NCBI GenBank assembly: GCA_030220185.1 | Contig: JASPKZ010004955.1 | Coordinates: forward strand, 2,232,001 to 2,296,000 | DNA length: 64,000 nucleotides | Direction of reading: 5' to 3' | DNA from: Diploptera punctata | Lineage: Eukaryota; Arthropoda; Insecta; Blattodea; Blaberidae | Shown here: positions 59,045 through 64,000 of the stretch, in pieces | Numbering within the stretch: position 1 is the first letter of the stretch | How the letters are laid out: every line of letters starts with the position of its first letter | The notes under the pieces: generated by a model | The model's input: only the letters and a program-made list of their open reading frames with translations | Databases searched by the model: none | What the model was told of the DNA's origin: nothing | Position numbers and translations under genes: made by a program

Positions 59045-59160
59045 AATATTTAATTTTAGGAAGTTATATTTTGAGGTTATTTTAATTATATTATTTTTGG
59101 TCTGGACATCTTACCTCAATATTAATATTGAGGTAAGATGTCCAGACCAAAAATAATATA
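59045..59160. mobile_element. 116 bp palindromic insertion in LINE A
   Basis: The insert is flanked by a perfect 14 bp duplication, ATTAAACATACTTT (59031-59044 and 59161-59174). Most of it is a perfect inverted repeat with no spacer, left arm 59081-59123 and right arm 59124-59166; the last 6 nt of the right arm use target sequence. LINE A reads through cleanly once it is removed. Confidence 0.85.
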
Positions 59161-59172
59161 ATTAAACATACT

Positions 59173-59547
59173 TTGTTGAATAAATCTAGAAAAGAAACTA
59201 TTTTAAAATTTTACAAAGTATTGGCAGTTCCATCTCTTATCTATGGATGTGAAACCTGGACATTAACAAAGGCAGATAGTAAACAAATAGAGGCTGCAGA
59301 AATGAAGATGTTGAGAACAATAGCAGGATACCAAGGGACCGATAAAAAGAAAAACGAAGATATAAGAACAGAACTTAATATATTTAATCTCTGTGAAAGA
59401 ATAAAATACTATCAAAATGCTTACCTTCAGCACATATTACGAATGAATGAACAGCACATCCCAAGAAGAATGTATAATTATAAACCAAAAGGGAGAAGTT
59501 TGTTGGGAAGACCATTGAAGAGATGGAAGGACCAATTCGACCTATAA
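59173..59547 (+). pseudogene. LINE A protein C-terminal tail
   Basis: 124 codons: LNKSRKETILKFYKVLAVPS, LIYGCETWTLTKADSKQIEA, MKMLRTIAGYQGTDKKKNED, then RIKYYQNAYLQHILRMNEQH and GRPLKRWKDQFDL to a natural stop. It is the family reference for the fragments at 83 and 34745. Confidence 0.88.
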
Positions 59548-59597
59548 TGAGATCGGAACAGGTCATTGGGCTTAATCCTTGTTGATGAAGATGATGA

Positions 59598-59700
59598 TGT
59601 AATCTGGAAGACTGACTTAGCTATTATACCCAACAAAAACATTTTTTTTTCTATTCCTAAAGGCTGATTTGCTGTTACCTAAATTAAACTAGATTTTTTC
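59598..59700. repeat. Minisatellite, right part
   Basis: GACTTAGCTATTATACCCAA and AAAGGCTGATTTGCTGTTA continue the array interrupted at 56653. Confidence 0.75.
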
Positions 59701-60659
59701 TCAAGTAAACTGAATCCAGTTCACATCTCTGATATCCAGTTCCCTAAAATCTATCCAAATATTATCCTCCCACTTAGTCGAGGAGATTCATTCAATAGAT
59801 ATTTAATTAAAGCCACATGGAAACAATAAATTAATGTGCTGTAAATAATCGTCAGAAAATGTTGACAGATCTTAGTAAATGCCATTCTATCATTTACCTA
59901 ACTCTCATAAGGTTCTCATTATAGATTGTTGAGAGTTACAGGGTGAGTGTTGGTAAGTGTTATGTTTGATAGTGTGTGTTTACTGTTACAGATATCATTA
60001 GCTGCAAGCTGCTGTGTGAGACTTAATTGTTTTATTTTTGTTTCTTAACTCTGCATCTACCAGAGATCATAAAACTGAAGTACAGTTTAAAACTTAGAAT
60101 TTAGTAGAGAATTTATAAGTTTAATTACGTATCGTTTGCTGAAAACCGACAATTTTATTGGTTAATAATTTTAAGAGAACTTGCGAGATTCTGTAAATTA
60201 ATTTTTTACAGGGTTATTTGTGTATGGCCTTTGGGCCATCTCATATATATGTATGAGTTCTATAAAATTTTCAGTTTTATGATTAACCCAATATTCTATA
60301 ATTCTGCTGTATGTGCTCATACTGCATAATCCAGAATACCACCTGCATTTTTTTTGCTAAGGCATAGTGTCTCAAAATTGGCTATGGTCTCAAAATTTTG
60401 TATGAGTTGTATTAAAGCCTTTTATGCCATGGCTTCAAAATACATTGTTGTAAAAATGTATAATTTCAGCTACAGCGATTCGAGATCATGCAACTTGGCA
60501 ATGCATAGTGGCAATGCATAAAAATTCTTGCATGCATTCTTTTACTGAAACTATACATGAATCATCTCATTTACACTTCAGCTTACAGCGAAGTGAATTC
60601 TAGAAATTGTTTGCAATCTTTACTGTTAATCAACTTTTTTGTAACATGATGTTGAGTGA
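59701..60659. other. DOT1L downstream intron, AT-rich
   Basis: No exon recognised. Confidence 0.55.
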
Positions 60660-60785
60660 TTCCGGGTTCTGTGGCCGTGGTCCATAGTTGGTGTTGATAC
60701 CAGACGTTTCGCCCTCAACTGCGGAGGGCATCTTCAGTGGCGAGTGCTTCTAGGCGTTTTCCTGGTCGGAAGCTCTACTTAGAGT
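60660..60785 (-). other. Penelope-like terminal motif candidate
   Basis: On the minus strand CACTGAAGATGCCCTCCGCA, GTTGAGGGCGAAACGTC: CTGAAGATG, a GCCCTC/GAGGGC stem and GAAACG. This pattern is familiar from ends of Penelope-like elements. No GIY-YIG or RT coding is nearby. Confidence 0.4.
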
Positions 60786-61498
60786 TTGTAACATGTTTGT
60801 AGAAATGTAATCAAATAACATAGGTAAAGTTGAGTGGTTTTTCCCCCACCGTTTTTTTATTTACAAATTTTGTCCTAAAATTTAGATTGCAGGTTGTATT
60901 CGGTATTATATGGTATTTAAGAAAGCAGAGATAATAGCAGTTTTGTAGCTTTAATCCAAGAAAACTTATTTTGAAGAGTGATTTGTTTTTTAAGAGTATG
61001 GATTCCTTATTCTCAAGAGTAAATAGACATAGAAATATTCTAATTACATAAATTTGTATTTTTAATCTTTTGTAATTGGGTAGTTCCATGAATGGTGCTT
61101 TGTATGCTTCAGATCGAAGGATACACATTAAACAACAATGATTTGATACTCTCATACCATTCCTCCATCATGAAGTGTATTTTGCAAATGTAAAATATAT
61201 TTATACATTTAATGTAAAATTAACATTGCTTCCAGAAGTAGCTATGTCAAAGACTAATACAGGTACCTTGGTTGAAAGTGTAGCAATCTTTCACTGTAAA
61301 AATACAACCATCAAGAAACTCGGGCATGGCTATCAATAATCAGTTAGTTAGTGTGAAAGTGTCCAACATTTTTTTAATTGCAATGAAACCTATCTTAAAG
61401 ACCACTCATATTAAACAAAGCCTTATTAAATTATTCCATCTCTATAACCCCACTCCTTAAAAGAATTACCTTTTCTAATAAATATTTTTTTATCCATG
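60786..61498. other. DOT1L downstream intron, AT-rich
   Basis: Nothing recognised. Confidence 0.55.
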
Positions 61499-61828
61499 GC
61501 CTGATAGGCCTAGAAGCCCCGGGCCTACCAGCCTTGTCTGGCTCCACATCCAAATGTGTTAAAGACAGGTGGACGATCATGCAGCCAGTATAGGGGTGAA
61601 TGTGGTTAGCATGTGGGGTCCTCCAGCCATTAGAGCTGGTTTTCTCAACGTGGAGCCACCACTGATTATAGCTAGCCAAATTCCTCACAATGATGGGTGG
61701 GCAGTGGTCCCTTACTGCTTAAAATTCCATGAGAAAGTTTCTTCCTCCATGGGTACTCAAATCAGTGCAAGTACTGTAGCTCTGCACCAAGCCATCATGC
61801 CTTAAACTGCTCGCTGATGGTGCAGGAC
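61499..61828 (-). mobile_element. SINE-1 copy
   Basis: Minus-strand SINE-1 running from the GTCCTGCACCATCAGCGAGC head to the GGCCTATCAGGCCATGG end; box B has diverged to TGATTTGAGTACCC. Confidence 0.8.
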
Positions 61829-62154
61829 AACAACAAATTTTAATTCTCATAAAATCATTATAATTCATAATCATAACCTCTATCTCTGACCATTGATCGG
61901 CCATAAATGCCTATTGTATTACATTTAACCCCTATTTAGTGACTAAAATGACAATCATAATATAGTGTATTCATGCTGTATATATGATAAAAGGATAGGA
62001 GGCAAGCAGATCCCAACCATTAATTAATTTCACTGCTATTGAGCACATTGCCTGGCTGTGTAGGTAGATAAACAATAAAGAATACATGATCATGAAACAA
62101 TCGAATTAACTAATGTATTGTAATGCTCATTGTTACCCAAACAAAATAATAGTA
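61829..62154. other. Spacer
   Basis: Nothing recognised. Confidence 0.5.
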
Positions 62155-62722
62155 TAGATTATTTAATAATAATAATAATAATCATCATCATCATCCGGTA
62201 TATATGGCAGCTGCTGCTGTCTTCCAGAAACCAAATGCCATTCCTCTCTGTCCATCTATTGATCTTCCTCCAATCCTCTGATATTCATAGCTGCTTGTAC
62301 CCCTTCTATCCAAGTTTTCTTTGGTTTTCCTCCTTTCCATAGGGATCCATTCCATAACAATTTTAGGCAATCTTTGCTTTGGCATTCTTTTGACATGGCC
62401 ATACCACTGTAATATTTTCTTTTCTATAATGCCTACAATGTCTCTCTCCTCTTGTACACCCATAATTACCCTTATTTTTTTATTTCGTATTCTATCCATT
62501 CTAGATTTTCAGCTGATCTTAAAATATCCATTTCTATACTTAAAATTCTTTTCATTTTCCTGGTAGGAATTTGCCACACTTCAGCATCGCATGTTAAAAT
62601 GCTCTGAATTATGGTTTGATATATTTGTAATTTTCTATTTTTTGTAATATTTTTGCTCCACCAAACAGAGTTTAAAGCATTTATTGCTTGTTTTGTTTAT
62701 GCAATTCTATTTTTTAATTTCC
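62155..62722 (-). mobile_element. LINE 3' fragment (third family) with ATG/TTA tail
   Basis: On the minus strand the frames read SILTCDAEVWQIPTRKMKRI, then MDRIRNKKIRVIMGVQEERD, LQWYGHVKRMPKQRLPKIVM and EWIPMERRKTKENLDRRG, ending in a GATGATGATGATTATT tail. WYGHVxRM...LPKIVMEW...RRKxGRPxxxW-type tails mark non-LTR RT C-termini. It is distinct from LINE-1- and LINE-2-types. Confidence 0.8.
62191..62499 (-). pseudogene. LINE RT C-terminal frame
   Basis: 102 codons open from 62499 through the WYGHVKRM motif; a frameshift near the basic RRKTKE region displaces the last part (QRIGGRSIDGQRGMAFG). Confidence 0.75.
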
Positions 62723-63172
62723 ACTGTGTTATGTAATATCACAAAAAAGACAGTATTAGGTAGACAACATACAAGACAGGGTGACCAGATGAAGAGAAAT
62801 GTACAAGGGAAAAAAAAAAAATCTTGGTTTTGATTATAATTTCAAAAGAATAATTATGAATAGTTAAGAACAGTTGAATAGACTTTGTACCTAAAACACC
62901 TACACCCATAGAAGAATGTGTTGACGATGATTGTCAAGTCTGAGGGCTGTGAACCTCTGGATTCAATAGTGCTTGTGAATTAGAAGTATTGATACAGTAT
63001 ATTGGGATTTTGCTTGACTTAACATATAAGTACAGAGCAATAAGGGGCATAGTAAAATTATGGTGTATATCCCTTAATGTGAGGAGAGGTATAGCACAAA
63101 GCCTTCAAAGTGGTCTTCCATTTTGCCTTGGTTGGTATGATAGTTCTAATTCTGTAAAAAATAAGTGTTCTA
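62723..63172. other. Unassigned sequence
   Basis: The block 62779-62800, GGGTGACCAGATGAAGAG, resembles the GTGACCAGACGTCCCG stretch inside both Harbinger copies; nothing further. Confidence 0.4.
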
Positions 63173-63490
63173 AGCCATCATGACTTGGCACAGAGCTATG
63201 GGACATGTGTTGGTTTGAAAGTCCCTATGGGGAAGAAATTTTCTGATGAAATTTTATTTAGTATGGAACTCATGCCACTTAGCACCATGATGATTGTGGG
63301 TAGATACAATAAAGTAGCGACTCCATGTTGAGGTATCTATAGTGGTTGGAGGACCTAACATGCTGACCATATATCACACCTATAATTATAATTGCTGGAT
63401 GACCATGTCTCTGTTAATTACACAAGTGGATGTGGGATCAGCAGTCGGTTGGTAGGGCAAGGACCTTCAAAGGCCTGTTGTGCCATGTAA
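63173..63490 (+). mobile_element. SINE-1 copy, diverged
   Basis: The head CCATCATGACTTGGCACAGA, body TAGCACCATGATGATTGTGG and end GACCTTCAAAGGCCTGTTGT follow SINE-1 order at lower identity. Confidence 0.75.
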
Positions 63491-64000
63491 TGACGAAAAT
63501 AAATAAATTTGAAGAAAAAAGTTTAAAAATTATATTACCTAGGGAAAAAAATGGTAAGGGAAGCCTTGGGTATTTCATTGCTTGGCAAAGTATAAATGTA
63601 GTGATATCACTGTGAAAAACATAAATTTACTTTGTCAGAGATGTGATAAAGTAAATGTCTCCTACATATATCATTTTTATTTCGACTCTATTTTCTGATA
63701 TTTCAAACTTTGAAATAGTGTTAATTATTTAAAAAATAAGGTGTAGAAACTAAAATCTTAGTATCAGCTATGTAATGTGACACATCATGGAATTACTTGA
63801 ATTTCAAAATACTTTATTTAAAACTGAAAATGGCATATTATGCTTTAAATTAATTTTTTCTTTTCCTTATTCTGTTGGGATCATTCACTCTTAAAAAATG
63901 AGTCACAACATTTTTCAGAGTTTCAATGGCTGATGTTGTTGCTATTTGTGATATATTCTGTATTTGTAGATCATGGTCTTTTTTTTTTATTTCCATATGT
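63491..64000. other. AT-rich end of window
   Basis: No exon or repeat recognised. Confidence 0.55.

Larger units (their letters stand above)
56654..59597 (+). mobile_element. LINE A (LINE-2-type), itself hit by two insertions
   Basis: A 16 bp duplication, TGTAATCTGGAAAACT (56638-56653; 59598-59613 with one change), bounds it. After removing LINE B (57045-58551) and the palindromic insertion (59045-59160) about 1.3 kb remains: RT from LDEWKDAITVPIFKK, QQGFRKGRST, FVDCTKAFDS and LFADD to GRPLKRWKDQFDL, then GATCGGAACAGG and ATG repeats. It is 5'-truncated within the RT and frameshifted, inside the DOT1L downstream intron. Confidence 0.9.

Overview
This window looks like a repeat-saturated piece of a large insect genome. 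It is AT-rich, densely layered with transposable elements, and has one protein-coding host gene visible only as widely spaced exons. A cockroach or other blattodean (for example Periplaneta) is my best guess, from recall of similar LINE protein tails. That is an impression, not something the sequence proves.

Host gene. Two exons on the + strand, 50238-50378 and 55711-55896, encode the catalytic core of the histone H3 lysine-79 methyltransferase DOT1L (Drosophila grappa). They have clean splice sites, matching phase, and the SAM-binding loop motifs YGETS and DLGSGVGQ. They are separated by a 5.3 kb intron. Neighbouring exons of this gene were not found, so flanking introns probably extend past the interpretable sequence on both sides.

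Left part (1-15 kb). A pogo/Tigger DNA transposon (1781-4943, minus) is interrupted by a 1747 bp PIF/Harbinger-type element (2519-4265, TTA target duplication). That element itself carries a tRNA-derived SINE with its own 13 bp target duplication. A composite Helitron (7202-8518) follows. Next come nested LINE, SINE and Helitron remnants, including the longest LINE-1-type copy (9344-11617), and then a decayed Tc1/mariner element (12545-13311).

Middle (15-37 kb). Mostly decayed repeats: a second Tigger copy (19828-20763), a long-TIR mariner relic (25072-25954), a head-to-head tRNA-like palindrome (26674-26775), a short Helitron derivative (27646-28616), a TTAA-flanked foldback element (30427-31126), and a Helitron-like element (34376-36832) split by a dead mariner (35086-36307).

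Right part (37-64 kb). A second, inverted copy of the same Harbinger+SINE element lies at 37207-38940. It is followed by more SINEs, another composite Helitron (40850-42068), and a LINE inserted into a tRNA-like SINE (45414-46932). The DOT1L gene region then contains an intact-looking DD41D mariner transposase inside the intron (53984-55304). Downstream of the second exon is a Russian-doll nest: minisatellite, then LINE A, then LINE B, plus a palindromic insertion (56290-59700), each layer dated by its own target-site duplication.

Names used below: LINE-1-type = the local non-LTR family whose protein ends in a DREVDYTG-like tail; LINE-2-type = the family ending in GRPxxRWKD followed by ATG repeats; SINE-1 to SINE-5 = local tRNA-derived families, numbered only for this window. 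No Pol III tRNA gene, rRNA gene, CRISPR array or bacterial-type operon is supported.
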